Source: Planotetraspora phitsanulokensis
Lineage (GTDB): Bacteria; Actinomycetota; Actinomycetes; Streptosporangiales; Streptosporangiaceae
DNA length: 64,000 nt
NCBI RefSeq assembly: GCF_016863295.1
Contig: NZ_BOOP01000004.1
Coordinates: forward strand, 248,001 to 312,000
Direction of reading: 5' to 3'
Part shown: positions 7,601 through 16,387 of the stretch, one piece after another
Position numbering within the stretch: position 1 is the first letter of the stretch
Layout of the letters: each line of letters opens with the position of its first letter
Position numbers and translations under genes: made by a program
Notes under the pieces: model-generated
Databases searched by the model: none
What the model saw: only the letters and a program-made list of their open reading frames with translations
What the model was told of the DNA's origin: nothing

Positions 7601-8398
7601 CTACTTCAGCGCGCCGGCCGCCAGGCCGCGCTCGAAGAGGCGCTGCAGGCAGAGGTAGGCCACGATCTCCGGGATGGCGGTGATGACGGCGCTGGCCAGG
7701 ACCTTGGTCTGGTCGTTGCTGAACTGGCTGACGAAGAACTGCGGCAGCAGCGTGATCGTCTGCTTGGCCGGATCCTGGATGAGCACCAGCGGCAGCAGGT
7801 AGTCGTTCCAGGAGCCGATGAGGGTGAGGACGACGATCGCCGCGGCGATGGGCCGCGTCATCGGCACGACGATGTAACGGAAGGCGGTGAAGATGCTGGC
7901 GCCGTCGACCCGTGCGGCGTCGAAGAGCGAGTCGGGGACTCCGTCGATGAACTTCCTGGCCAGCAGGACCGCGAAGGGGATCTGGAGCGCGGCCAGCGGC
8001 AGCACCACCGCCCAGTACGTGTCGTACACGCCGATGCTGAGGGTGGTCGCGAACAGCGGGGTGAGCAGCACGACCTCGGGCAGGGTGAGGGCGGCCAGGA
8101 TCATCCAGAAGTACACCTCCTTGCCGCGGATGTGCAGCTTGGAGAACCCGAAGGCGGCGAACATGGTGAGGACGTAGACGATCAGGATCGTCGAGGCCGA
8201 CACGATGACGCTGTTCCTGAAGAACGTCCCCACGGTGCCGACGGCGAACACGGCCTCGTAGTTGCCGAGCCCCTTGCCCGCCAGCGACCCCTGGACCATG
8301 ACCACCAGGGGGAACAGGTAGGGGATGATCATCAGGGTGACGAGGAGCTGCAGCAGCAGCTTGGTGGACACCCTGCGGGCCTCAAACACTGGATTCAC
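7601..8398 (-). CDS. Carbohydrate ABC transporter permease (MalG type)
   Basis: 265 residues from a GTG at 8398. That start overlaps the stop of the preceding permease and has AAGGA just upstream, so translation is coupled. About six hydrophobic segments are visible. The EAA-type loop reads DAARVDGASIFTAFRYIVVPM, where the shared ATPase docks, and the C-terminus RLFERGLAAGALK is typical of MalG proteins. It pairs with the permease at 8382-9332 and the lipoprotein at 9376. The ATPase is not encoded nearby; actinomycete CUT1 systems commonly share a distant MsiK-like ATPase. Confidence 0.9.
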   Translation of the reverse strand: MNPVFEARRVSTKLLLQLLVTLMIIPYLFPLVVMVQGSLAGKGLGNYEAVFAVGTVGTFFRNSVIVSASTILIVYVLTMFAAFGFSKLHIRGKEVYFWMILAALTLPEVVLLTPLFATTLSIGVYDTYWAVVLPLAALQIPFAVLLARKFIDGVPDSLFDAARVDGASIFTAFRYIVVPMTRPIAAAIVVLTLIGSWNDYLLPLVLIQDPAKQTITLLPQFFVSQFSNDQTKVLASAVITAIPEIVAYLCLQRLFERGLAAGALK

Positions 8399-9332
8399 CG
8401 TCCTTACGGTTGGCGCGGGCCGCCACGGCGATCGCACCGAGCAGCGCCAGGATGAGCAGCAGGATCGACAGGGCCGCCCCGTAGCCGACGTGGGCCGACG
8501 GGATGCTGATCCGGTAGATGTAGGTCCCGAGGAACTCGGTGCTGTAGTTCGGCCCGCCGATGGTCACCAGGTACGGAACGTCGAAGGTCTTCAACGCCCC
8601 GATCACCCCGAGCATCGCCAGGGCCACCGTCGTCCCCCGCACGCCGGGCCAGACGATGCTGACCAGGACGCGGAGGTTGCTCGCCCCGTCGGTGCGCGCC
8701 GCCTCGAGCGTCTCGGGGTCGATCTGCCCCATGGCGGCGAAGTAGAGCACGAACGTGAGGCCGGTGAACTGCCACACCGTGATGAACATGATCACCGGCA
8801 TCGCGGTGCTCGACTGGGCCAGCCACGGCTGGGACAGGAAACCGAGCCCGAGGTGGTCCAGAGCCCAGTTCAGCTGGCCGTCCGCGGCGAACATCTGCCG
8901 GAACACCGGCGCCATCGTCGCCGGCGCGAGGACCACCGGCGTGAACACGAGGACCTTGTAGACGGCGCCCAGCTTCACCTTCGAGTGCAGCAGCGCCGCG
9001 AACACGAAGCCGATCGCGGTCTGCACGGTGAAGGTCACGACGAAGAAGACCACCGTGTGCCAGATGGCCTTCCAGAAGATCGGGTCCTGCAGGATCTCGC
9101 TGTAGTTGCCGAGCCCCACCGACGTGGGGGTGGGGCTCGTGCCGTCCCAGTCGAGTGTCGAGAGGTAACCGGTCTCGATGATGCAGTAGTAGAGCAGGCC
9201 GACCACGAAGACGAACGCCGGCATGATCCACGGCAGGCCCGCGGGCCTCCCGCCCCTCTTCCGGGAGCCGTCCGGAAGAGGAGCGGGCGATGGACGGCGC
9301 GCCCCGGTCTTCGGCGAGGTGATGGAAGTCAT
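8382..9332 (-). CDS. Carbohydrate ABC transporter permease (MalF type)
   Basis: 316 residues: a basic cytoplasmic N-terminus, then about six membrane helices. The EAA loop reads EAARTDGASNLRVLVSIVWPGV. FGTEFLGTYIYRIS-like C-terminal motifs (here STEFLGTYIYRISI) are typical of sugar importers. GGGAGA precedes the ATG. It lies 43 bases after the solute-binding protein gene and overlaps the next permease, consistent with one operon. Confidence 0.9.
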   Translation of the reverse strand: MTSITSPKTGARRPSPAPLPDGSRKRGGRPAGLPWIMPAFVFVVGLLYYCIIETGYLSTLDWDGTSPTPTSVGLGNYSEILQDPIFWKAIWHTVVFFVVTFTVQTAIGFVFAALLHSKVKLGAVYKVLVFTPVVLAPATMAPVFRQMFAADGQLNWALDHLGLGFLSQPWLAQSSTAMPVIMFITVWQFTGLTFVLYFAAMGQIDPETLEAARTDGASNLRVLVSIVWPGVRGTTVALAMLGVIGALKTFDVPYLVTIGGPNYSTEFLGTYIYRISIPSAHVGYGAALSILLLILALLGAIAVAARANRKDGESSV

Positions 9333-9375
9333 GAGTCTCCCTGCGCGTATGGGATGAGACGTGCCGCCTGCGGCT

Positions 9376-10752
9376 CTACTTGATCTTCTCGGCGGTGCTC
9401 TGCAGCGTCGCGGCGGCCTGCTCGGGGGTGGCCTGTCTCGCGGCCACGGTGGTCGAGGCCACGCCGATGGCGGTCTGCAGGTCGGCGCTCACCGTGGCGA
9501 GGCGCGGCTCGCTGGACTTGCCCGCGTCGCTGATCAGCTTCTCCAACGCCGGCTGCTGCACCGCGGGGTTGACCAGCTTGATCGAGTTCCAGTCCGGCTG
9601 AACGCTGGTCAGGGCGGGGATGTCGTTGAGGATGTCGGCGACCGCCTGCTGGCCGGCCTCCGACGTGCCGAGCCAGGTCGCGAAGGTGGTGGCGGCGGCG
9701 ATCGACTTGGACTTCTTGTTCACGGCGAGGCCGAAGTCGGCGTCACCGTAGAGCGAGCCGACGTTGCCGGTGCCGGCCACGTCCGGGAACGCGATCGGGA
9801 GCTGGGTGAACGGCTTGGGGTCGCCGACGCCCGCGCCGGAGATGGCGGCCGTGCTGCCGTCGACGGTGGAGTACTGCATGTACCAGGTGCCCATCATCAC
9901 CATCGCGGCCTTGCCGGACATGAACTCGTTGTTGGCGTCGGGGTACTGCTGCGTGCCCAGCGCGCCCTCCTGCATGATCCCGTCGTCGAACAGGCCCTTC
10001 CAGATGGTCAGCGCCTTGACGATCGTCGGGTCGGTCCACGGGACCTTCTTGTCGAGCGCCTGCGCCCACACGCCCGGCTTGACGTTGTTGCTGATCGCCT
10101 GCAGCGTGTCCTCGTTGAACGCGGTCTGGGCCGCGCCCTGGACGAAGCACTTGATGTCGTGGGTCTTGAAGGCCGCGCAGACCTGCTTCCACTCGTCGTA
10201 GTTCGTCGGCGGCTTCAGGCCGTACTTGTCGAACAGGTCCTGGTTGACCCAGACCGGCCCGGCGAAGTTCGAGCCGACCGAAAACGCGGCGAGCTTGCCG
10301 TCGGTGGTCAGGCTGGACACCCCGATCGGGGCCAGCTTCGACTTCCAGTCCGCGCCCAGGGCCTTCTGGACGGCCGGCGTGAGGTCGACGGCGTTCACGC
10401 CGTAGATCTCGACGGAGCCGTTGGCGGCGCCGGGGGCGACGTCGAAGACGTCCGGGCCGACCGAGGAGGCCAGGGCCGGACGGATCGCGGCGTCGTAGCC
10501 GTCGATGGTCAACTTCTTGTAGGTGACCTTGATGTTCGGATAGACCTTGTTGAACGCCTTGATGTAGGCCTCGGCGGGGGCCGCGTCGGGCGTCCACCCC
10601 CACCAGGTGATCGAGCCCGAGTCGGCCGAACCCTTGTCCGTGGTCTCGGTCGTTCCTCCGCCGGCGCATCCGGCGAGCGCCAGTGCCGCGGCCGTGAACA
10701 CGGCCGCCGCTCCGGGGAGACGGCGCTTCCAGATTCGCGAGGATCCCAGCAT
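9376..10752 (-). CDS. Extracellular sugar-binding lipoprotein of ABC importer
   Basis: 458 residues. The signal peptide ends in lipobox ALAGC with the lipidated cysteine at residue 29. A class-1 solute-binding fold follows (ITWWGWTPDAAPAEAYIKAF; FMSGKAAMVMMGTWYMQY near residue 300). The start at 10752 is set by AAGGAG upstream and by the signal peptide; the frame is open further upstream without meaning. First gene of the GH5 operon. Its leader contains a CCGAAAGTTTCGG operator at 10969-10981, so it is probably controlled by the divergent LacI regulator. Confidence 0.92.
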   Translation of the reverse strand: MLGSSRIWKRRLPGAAAVFTAAALALAGCAGGGTTETTDKGSADSGSITWWGWTPDAAPAEAYIKAFNKVYPNIKVTYKKLTIDGYDAAIRPALASSVGPDVFDVAPGAANGSVEIYGVNAVDLTPAVQKALGADWKSKLAPIGVSSLTTDGKLAAFSVGSNFAGPVWVNQDLFDKYGLKPPTNYDEWKQVCAAFKTHDIKCFVQGAAQTAFNEDTLQAISNNVKPGVWAQALDKKVPWTDPTIVKALTIWKGLFDDGIMQEGALGTQQYPDANNEFMSGKAAMVMMGTWYMQYSTVDGSTAAISGAGVGDPKPFTQLPIAFPDVAGTGNVGSLYGDADFGLAVNKKSKSIAAATTFATWLGTSEAGQQAVADILNDIPALTSVQPDWNSIKLVNPAVQQPALEKLISDAGKSSEPRLATVSADLQTAIGVASTTVAARQATPEQAAATLQSTAEKIK

Positions 10753-10968
10753 GTGAACTCTCCTTGCACGTGACTCGCACGCACTGGTCGTGGGAACGTC
10801 GCGCCGTCCTCCGCTGCATGGGGACGGCCACGACGGCCTGTGCTCACGCATGAGCACGGGGGTCCCGCTCGCACGCGGCGACGATGTCGGCACGGGGTCG
10901 CGGGACAGGGCGTGCGTCCTCCTCCGGCCTGGGGTCACCGGCCGGTGGAGCTGCACTGCTCACGGATA

Positions 10969-10987
10969 CCGAAAGTTTCGGAAAGTC
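10969..10987. promoter_or_regulatory. LacI-type operator 1 (CCGAAAGTTTCGG)
   Basis: A perfect 13-base palindrome, CCGAAAGTTTCGG (10969-10981), overlaps a second GAAAGT half-site at 10981-10986. It lies about 40 bases downstream of a minus-strand TTGACA (11027-11022), so it would fall just past the transcription start of the binding-protein operon. Shares CGAAAGTTT with three other sites in the window. Confidence 0.7.
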
Positions 10988-11319
10988 TTCTTGTGAGAGA
11001 AAAACACCGGCCCGGCGACAGTGTCAATAACTTCGGCCGAATTTGTTTCCGTTCAGTTACGAGGAGCGGGTCTCGCGGCCCCGGGTGAAGGCGCCCGTGT
11101 TTCGGCACGGACCGGTCACCCGAGATCGTCGGGGTGATATCCGCAGGTCGTCGTTCAGACCACTCGACCGCGTAGCGGATCCAGAACGCCGCGCGGGCCG
11201 ATGCCGGAGCGTGTCGGCGGGCCACATCGAGGCCCAATTCGGACAATCAGGTATTGACGTCGTTCGCAGCTTACCTGTCGCGAGCTCCGCAGGCCCGTCA
11301 CCAGCGGTGCTACCGTTAT

Positions 11320-11332
11320 AGAAACTTTCGAC
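11320..11332. promoter_or_regulatory. LacI-type operator 2, before the regulator gene
   Basis: AGAAACTTTCGA, whose complement is TCGAAAGTTTCT, lies 17-29 bases upstream of the LacI start codons. The position fits autorepression. Confidence 0.65.
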
Positions 11333-11348
11333 AGCACTGGCTCAGCGC

Positions 11349-12455
11349 ATGAGAGGTGTCGTGGCGACCGAGCAGGAGACGAGGACACAGAAGCGGACGG
11401 CGGGGAACTCCCGGAACGCCGACGCCGACCGCGTGACCATCGCGATGGTCGCACGCGAGGCGGGCGTGTCCGCGCCGACGGTGAGCAAGGTGCTCAACGG
11501 CCGGGAAGCCGTGGGTCCCGAGACCCGCCGGCGGGTCCAGGACGCGCTGATCTCGACGGGATACCAGCGCAGGGCCAGGGCGGAGACCGGAAAGGTCGGC
11601 CTGGTCGACTTCGTCATCACCGAGCTGGACACCGCCTGGGCCTGTGAGCTGCTGCGAGGCGCCGAACAGGAGGCCTACCGGCTGGGGGCCAGCCTGGTCC
11701 TCACCGTGACGCACGACCGGAAGGCCCAGCCGCGCGAATGGCTCAAGACCATCGCCTCCCGGCCCACCGACGGGGTGGTGCTGGTCGTCTCCAACACCCG
11801 GCAGGTGAGCGCGGAGACGCTGCGCCCGATCGACACCCCCTTCGTCGTCATCGACCAGGTCGGCGGGTACGACCGCGACGTTCCGACCATCGGGGCCACC
11901 AACTGGGCCGGCGGGTTCGCCGCCACCGAGCACCTGGCCGAGCTCGGCCATCGCCGGATCGGAGTGATCACCGGGCCCGCGGACGTCCGATGCAGCCTGG
12001 AACGCCTCGACGGCTACCGCGCCGCGCTCGGGCGGGCGGGCCTGCCTCTCGACGAGAGCCTGGTGCGGCAGGGCGACTTCTACGCCGAGGGAGGCAGACG
12101 GGCCGCGCTCGAACTGCTCGACCTGCCGGAGCCCCCCACGGCCATCTTCGCCGGCTCCGACCAGCAGGCGGCCGGCGTGTACGACGCGGCCCACTCCAGA
12201 GGCCTGCGCATCCCCGACGATCTCAGCGTGGTCGGGTTCGACGACACCGAGGTCTGCGAGTGGATGTTCCCCCGCCTGACCACCATCCGGCAGCCGCTCG
12301 CCCAGATGGCCGTGCTGGCCATCCGCAACGTGCTGGAGACCACGCACACCCCCGGTGAGCAGCCTCTCCACCTCGAGCTGTCCACCAGTCTGGTGACCAG
12401 GGACAGCACCGCGCCCTGGACGGCCCCCGCGCGGGCCGCGCGCCGCCGGGCCTGA
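11349..12455 (+). CDS. LacI-family transcriptional regulator of the GH5/GH3/oxidative sugar regulon
   Basis: 368 residues from the ATG at 11349; a GTG at 11361 with GAGAGG just upstream is equally plausible. The HTH is VTIAMVAREAGVSAPTVSKV (about residues 29-48), followed by the hinge helix ETRRRVQDALISTGYQ and a periplasmic-binding-type sugar domain (AELGHRRIGVITGP; DDLSVVGFDDTEVCEW). It sits between two oppositely directed operons, and CGAAAGTTTC-type sites flank it and precede its own gene. The element resembles the CGAA-N-TTCG target of BxlR, the xylan-response LacI protein of Streptomyces. Inference: a repressor relieved by a xylo- or related oligosaccharide. Confidence 0.88.
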   Translation: MRGVVATEQETRTQKRTAGNSRNADADRVTIAMVAREAGVSAPTVSKVLNGREAVGPETRRRVQDALISTGYQRRARAETGKVGLVDFVITELDTAWACELLRGAEQEAYRLGASLVLTVTHDRKAQPREWLKTIASRPTDGVVLVVSNTRQVSAETLRPIDTPFVVIDQVGGYDRDVPTIGATNWAGGFAATEHLAELGHRRIGVITGPADVRCSLERLDGYRAALGRAGLPLDESLVRQGDFYAEGGRRAALELLDLPEPPTAIFAGSDQQAAGVYDAAHSRGLRIPDDLSVVGFDDTEVCEWMFPRLTTIRQPLAQMAVLAIRNVLETTHTPGEQPLHLELSTSLVTRDSTAPWTAPARAARRRA

Positions 12456-12523
12456 CGGCCGCCGCGATCCACCGGGACGGCCTCGCTCGTTCCTGCGAGA
12501 AAGACCTGCGCGGGGCGGACGAT

Positions 12524-12543
12524 GCGAAAGTTTATAGAAAGTT
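12524..12543. promoter_or_regulatory. LacI-type operator 3 (double GAAAGTT)
   Basis: GCGAAAGTTTATAGAAAGTT contains the shared CGAAAGTTT plus a second direct GAAAGTT 11 bases on. It lies 70 bases past the LacI stop and about 370 bases before operator 4, so it could be an auxiliary looping site. Confidence 0.5.
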
Positions 12544-12841
12544 GTTGAGGGGTCATCCCTCCGCAGTTCCACTCTCGGCCGCGCAGCGTCGCGGCCCGCA
12601 CGGCCCTCCGCAGATGAGGCCCCCGCCGCCTGCGGAGCGATCCGTTCGAATATCACGATCATCTGCTCTACCAGGCAAAACAATCGGACGATATGGTTGG
12701 CGTGAGCCGTTCGCCGACGTGGCCCGCCGCCTGCGGCGGCACGGGTCGCGACCGGTCCCACCGGAGCACGAATGATCATCGCCCAGGCGCTCTGACGGGC
12801 GGAGATGTCATGGTGTCGACATTCCGGCGGTCGCCTGACCC

Positions 12842-12871
12842 TTGACGTTCGTCGAGCGACCGTTCTACGTT
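12842..12871 (+). promoter_or_regulatory. Promoter of the tautomerase-GH3 operon
   Basis: TTGACG (12842-12847), an 18-base spacer and TACGTT (12866-12871). The predicted start lies about 115 bases before the first gene. Operator 4 lies just downstream of it. The promoter of the 27.1-kb operon has the same -35 hexamer and the same spacer length. Confidence 0.55.
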
Positions 12872-12900
12872 GTGACTGCGGACCTTAAGTTTCACATTTC

Positions 12901-12916
12901 TTTCGAAAGTTTTCGG
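12901..12916. promoter_or_regulatory. LacI-type operator 4
   Basis: TTTCGAAAGTTTTCGG carries the shared CGAAAGTTT and sits about 25 bases past the predicted transcription start of the 12993-18742 operon, a repressing position. Confidence 0.65.
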
Positions 12917-12992
12917 CTTCCTTACTTTCCTGCACGACCCGCCGTGGCGCCCGGACACCTGGTCGACCGCCCGGCGCTGAAAGGAACCCCTC

Positions 12993-13358
12993 TTGCCTCT
13001 TGTGCAGATCGACCTCGACCGTTCCCTGGCCGAACGGCTGGGCGAGCAGATCAGCGACGGGATCCACCAGGCTCTGGTCGACGGCCTCGGCATGGACCCG
13101 ACCGACAAGTTTCAGATCTTCCGCACCCACGCGCCGGGAGAGATCGTCTTCGACCCGGGCTACAACGGAGTCGACCGGCGGCAGCTGGTCAGCATCCAGA
13201 TCCTGATGGTGCACATGTACGACGTCACCACCAAGTACGCGATGTTCGACCAGATCGCCAAGCGGCTGGAAGAGATCGGCATCCGGCCCGACGACCTGCT
13301 CATCAGCATCGTGGAGAACGGCTTCGAGGACTGGTACGCCGGCAAGTCCCGCAGCTGA
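12993..13358 (+). CDS. Tautomerase-superfamily protein
   Basis: 121 residues opening MPLVQIDLDRSLAERLGEQI. Removing the Met exposes Pro1, the catalytic base of this superfamily. The length (about 120 rather than 60) fits the fused two-unit, malonate-semialdehyde-decarboxylase/cis-CAAD-like group. Typical motifs follow: TDKFQIFRTHAPGEIVFDPGY and IEEIGIRPDDLLISIVEN-like (here LEEIGIRPDDLLISIVEN). GAAAGGAAC precedes the start. First gene of an operon with an epimerase, lactonase, aldo/keto reductase and GH3 enzyme, so it may tautomerise a keto-sugar-acid intermediate. That role is inference. Confidence 0.85.
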   Translation: MPLVQIDLDRSLAERLGEQISDGIHQALVDGLGMDPTDKFQIFRTHAPGEIVFDPGYNGVDRRQLVSIQILMVHMYDVTTKYAMFDQIAKRLEEIGIRPDDLLISIVENGFEDWYAGKSRS

Positions 13359-13401
13359 CCGCATCCCGCCCATTCCTGAACCCAAGATCCGGAGTCCTGC
13401 A

Positions 13402-14421
13402 GTGAAGGTTCTCTACATCGGCGGCACCGGCACGATCAGCTCGGCCTGTGTCGCGGAGTCGGTCCGCCAGGGGCAGGACGTGCACGTCCTGAACCGCGGT
13501 CGCACCGCCGGCCGGCGGCCCGTCCCGGCGGGGGTCACCACCATCGAAGGCGACGTCCAGGACGCGGAGTCGATGCGCCGGGCCCTCGACGGCGCGTCGT
13601 ACGACTGCGTGGTCAACTTCCTCAGTTTCGGCTCCAAGGACGCCTCCGCGGCCGTGGACCTGCTGGAGGGCCGGACGAACCAGTACATCCACATCAGCAG
13701 CGCGTCGATCTACCACAAGCCGGTACGGCAGGTGCCGTTCGTGGAGTCGACCACGCGGCGCAACCCCTACCTGGGCTACGCCAGGGAGAAGATCGCCGCC
13801 GAGGACGTCCTGCGCCGGGCGTACGAGGAGCGCGAGTTCCCCGTCACGATCGTGCGGCCGTCGCACACCTACGACGACGCCCATCCCCCGCTTCCCGGCG
13901 ACTGGACGGCGTGGGACCGGATCGTGCGCGGCGACGAGCTGGTCGTCCCCGGCGACGGCACGAGCCTGTGGACCCTCACGCACGCCAGTGATCTCGCCGT
14001 CGGCCTCGTCGGGCTGATCGGCAACTGGCAGGCCGTGGGCGAGGACTTCCACATCACCTCCAACGAGGCGCTGACCTGGAACGAGATCTACGACATCATC
14101 GGCCGCACGGCCGGAACCCAGGCCAGGCTCCTGCACCTGCCCTCGGAATTCCTGCCGGTCGTGGCCCCGGACTGGTTCTGGTCGGATCTGATCGTCGGCG
14201 ACCTGCAGCACAGCGCGGTGTTCGACAACACCAAGATCAAGCGCTTCGTCCCGTCGTTCCGTCCGACGGTCACCTGGTCGGAGGGCGCCCGCCGGCTGTT
14301 CGCCTGGCGTGCGGACCATCCCGAGGAGACCCGCCCCGACGCCTCGACCGACGCGGTGCTGGCGCGGCTCGTCGAGGGCCACCGTCTCGCCTCGGCGGCT
14401 CTGGCGCCGCTGGCGCCGTGA
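13402..14421 (+). CDS. NAD-dependent epimerase/dehydratase
   Basis: 339 residues. The N-terminal nucleotide motif is KVLYIGGTGTISSACVAE (GGTGTIS, residues about 7-13), and YxxxK is visible as YAREK in YLGYAREKIAAED. It belongs to the CSP41/atypical epimerase-reductase branch that recurs in actinomycete sugar-degradation clusters. It follows the tautomerase by 43 bases and its TGA overlaps the start of the lactonase gene (GTGATG), indicating coupled translation. Substrate unknown, perhaps a sugar or sugar acid of the same pathway. Confidence 0.85.
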   Translation: MKVLYIGGTGTISSACVAESVRQGQDVHVLNRGRTAGRRPVPAGVTTIEGDVQDAESMRRALDGASYDCVVNFLSFGSKDASAAVDLLEGRTNQYIHISSASIYHKPVRQVPFVESTTRRNPYLGYAREKIAAEDVLRRAYEEREFPVTIVRPSHTYDDAHPPLPGDWTAWDRIVRGDELVVPGDGTSLWTLTHASDLAVGLVGLIGNWQAVGEDFHITSNEALTWNEIYDIIGRTAGTQARLLHLPSEFLPVVAPDWFWSDLIVGDLQHSAVFDNTKIKRFVPSFRPTVTWSEGARRLFAWRADHPEETRPDASTDAVLARLVEGHRLASAALAPLAP

Positions 14422-15341
14422 TGGGAGCGTCCCCGGCCGAGCCGGCGAAGGGCGATCTGGCGGAGGGCGATCTGGCGGCGCTGCCGTGGCTGGACGTCTC
14501 TGGCGTCCACTGCGAGGGCGTCGTGTGGGACGCCGCCCTCGGGCGGGTGCGGTTCGTGGACATCCCCCGCGGGCGGGTGTTCGACGCGGACGTCGACACC
14601 GGCGACGTCAGGTGGTTCGACCTGCCGGCGCCGGTCACCGCCGTCCATCCCACGACGGACCCGGCGACCGTCGTCGTCGCGGACGGCGACGGCGTCGCAC
14701 TGGCCTCGCGGGACGGGCTGACCGAACGGCTCGCCGCCCCGCTGGCCGGGCGGCCGCGCATCCGGATGAACGACGCCGGCGTCGATCCCGCGGGACGGTA
14801 CTTCGCCGGCAGCATGGCCTACGACCAGGAGCCCGGGGCGGCGAGCCTCTACCGCCTCGACGCCGACCGCTCCCTGCACACGGTGCTGACCGGCGTCACG
14901 ATCAGCAACGGTGTCGACTGGTCGCCGGACGCGACCCTGTGCTACTTCGTGGACACTCCCCTGCGCCGCGTCGACGTGTTCGACTACGACGTGACGACGG
15001 GCGCGCTGTCGAACCGGCGCGTCTTCGCCGACACCTCCGCCGCCGCCGGGATGCCCGACGGACTGACGGTCGACGCGGAAGGCGCCGTATGGGTGGCCTT
15101 CTGGGGAGGATCGTCCGTCCGCAGGTTCGGACCCGACGGCCGCCTGGAGCGCACGATCACCCTGCCCGTCTCGCAGGTGACGTCGTGCTGCTTCGCCGGT
15201 CCGGAGCTGGACCAGCTCATCATCAGCACCTCCACCGAGGACCTCTCCCCCGACGACCTGCGGCGTCAGCCCATGGCCGGCATGATCTTCCGGGCCGAGC
15301 CCGGGTGCCGTGGCCGCCGCACGACCGAATTCGTGATCTGA
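14418..15341 (+). CDS. SMP-30/gluconolactonase family lactonase
   Basis: 307 residues of six-bladed beta-propeller type. The metal-site motifs of SMP-30 lactonases are present: CEGVVWDAALGRVRFVDIP near the N-terminus, RMNDAGVDPAGRYFAGSMAYD in the middle, SNGVDWSPDATLCYFVDT and GMPDGLTVDAEGAVWVAFW. These hydrolyse aldonolactones to aldonates. It lies just before the aldose dehydrogenase-type aldo/keto reductase, so lactone formation and opening are encoded together. The start is the GTG at 14418 or the adjacent ATG at 14421. Confidence 0.9.
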   Translation: MMGASPAEPAKGDLAEGDLAALPWLDVSGVHCEGVVWDAALGRVRFVDIPRGRVFDADVDTGDVRWFDLPAPVTAVHPTTDPATVVVADGDGVALASRDGLTERLAAPLAGRPRIRMNDAGVDPAGRYFAGSMAYDQEPGAASLYRLDADRSLHTVLTGVTISNGVDWSPDATLCYFVDTPLRRVDVFDYDVTTGALSNRRVFADTSAAAGMPDGLTVDAEGAVWVAFWGGSSVRRFGPDGRLERTITLPVSQVTSCCFAGPELDQLIISTSTEDLSPDDLRRQPMAGMIFRAEPGCRGRRTTEFVI

Positions 15342-15342
15342 C

Positions 15343-16338
15343 ATGGCCGATGACCTGACCGACGACCGGCGCACCGCCGCGTACGAACCGCCCGACCCGG
15401 CGGAGCGGCGCGCGTTCGGCCGCACCGGTCTCACCGTGACGCCCATCTGCATCGGGACCAGCCCGCTGGCGAGCATGCCCACGCTGTACGGCTACGCGGT
15501 CGACCAGGAGCGGGCCGAGGCCACGGTCGAGGCCGTGCTCGACGGCCCGTTCAACTTCCTCGACACCTCCAACAACTACGGCGGGGGCAGCGCCGAGCGG
15601 CGCATCGGCGCCGTGGTGCGCCGGCGTGGCGTGCCCGACGGCTTCGTCCTGGCCACCAAGGCCGACGCCGACCCCGACTCCGGCGACTTCTCCGGCGAGC
15701 GGGTACGCCGCTCGGTCGAGGAGAGCCTGGAACGGCTGGGCGTCGACCACGTGCCGATGATGTACCTGCACGACCCGGAGTTCCACGTCACGTTCGAGCA
15801 GGCCATGGCTCCAGGCGGCCCGGTCGAGGCGCTGGTGGAGCTGCGCGACGCCGGTGTCGTCGGCCACCTCGGGATCGCCGGAGGACCGGTGGAGCTGATG
15901 CGCCGGTTCGTCGGCACCGGCGTGTTCGAGGCCGTGATCAACCACAACCGGTGGACCCTGGTGAACCGTGAGGCCGACCCGCTGATCGACGACGCCGCCG
16001 AGCGGGGCGTCGCCTTCGTCAACGGCGCGCCGTACGGCGGGGGGATGCTGGTCAAGGGCCCCGACGCGCAGCCCCGCTACGCCTACCGGGACACCGACGA
16101 GTCGGTCAGGGACGCGGTCCGGGCGATGAAGCGGGCCTGCGACGCCCACGGCGTCCCGCTCGCCGCCGCCGCGCTGCAGTTCTCGCTGAGGGACCCGCGG
16201 GTGACGTCGACCATCGTCGGGATCTCCGAGCCCGCGCGGATCGCCACCACCCTCGATCTCGCCACCACCCCGATACCGCCGGAGCTGTGGGACGAACTCG
16301 ACCAGTGCACTCCTGCGTACGGCGGGTGGCTGGACTGA
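15343..16338 (+). CDS. Aldo/keto reductase, D-threo-aldose/L-fucose 1-dehydrogenase-like
   Basis: 331 residues with the AKR tetrad visible as Asp and Tyr in NFLDTSNNYGGG, Lys in LATKADAD and His in MYLHDPEF. The layout (RAFGRTGLTVTPICIGTSPLA, then ERLGVDHVPMMYLHDPE) matches the branch containing D-threo-aldose 1-dehydrogenase and pyridoxal dehydrogenase. Those enzymes oxidise C1 of free sugars to lactones. Adjacent to the SMP-30 lactonase with a one-base gap, which supports an oxidative sugar pathway. Exact sugar unknown. Confidence 0.85.
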   Translation: MADDLTDDRRTAAYEPPDPAERRAFGRTGLTVTPICIGTSPLASMPTLYGYAVDQERAEATVEAVLDGPFNFLDTSNNYGGGSAERRIGAVVRRRGVPDGFVLATKADADPDSGDFSGERVRRSVEESLERLGVDHVPMMYLHDPEFHVTFEQAMAPGGPVEALVELRDAGVVGHLGIAGGPVELMRRFVGTGVFEAVINHNRWTLVNREADPLIDDAAERGVAFVNGAPYGGGMLVKGPDAQPRYAYRDTDESVRDAVRAMKRACDAHGVPLAAAALQFSLRDPRVTSTIVGISEPARIATTLDLATTPIPPELWDELDQCTPAYGGWLD

Positions 16339-16387
16339 TGCCGACGACGGCCGTACGAGCGATTCACACGACCAAACGGAGAACACC

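Larger units (their letters stand above)
10753..11348. other. 596-base divergent control region of the GH5 operon and the LacI gene
   Basis: No credible gene is seen. The gap contains a TTGACA hexamer on the minus strand (11027-11022), operator 1 (10969-10987) and operator 2 close to the LacI start (11320-11332). The rest has no convincing structure. Confidence 0.6.
12456..12992. other. 537-base intergenic control region
   Basis: No credible gene was found. It holds operator 3 (12524-12543), a TTGACG-18-TACGTT promoter (12842-12871) and operator 4 (12901-12916). A small GC-rich hairpin near 12728 is the only other structure. Open frames here have poor codon bias and no homology signal. Confidence 0.6.

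Noticed and set aside
12542-12775. A 77-codon open frame between the LacI gene and the tautomerase operon
   Set aside because: No Shine-Dalgarno, composition not protein-like, and it overlaps a regulatory gap.
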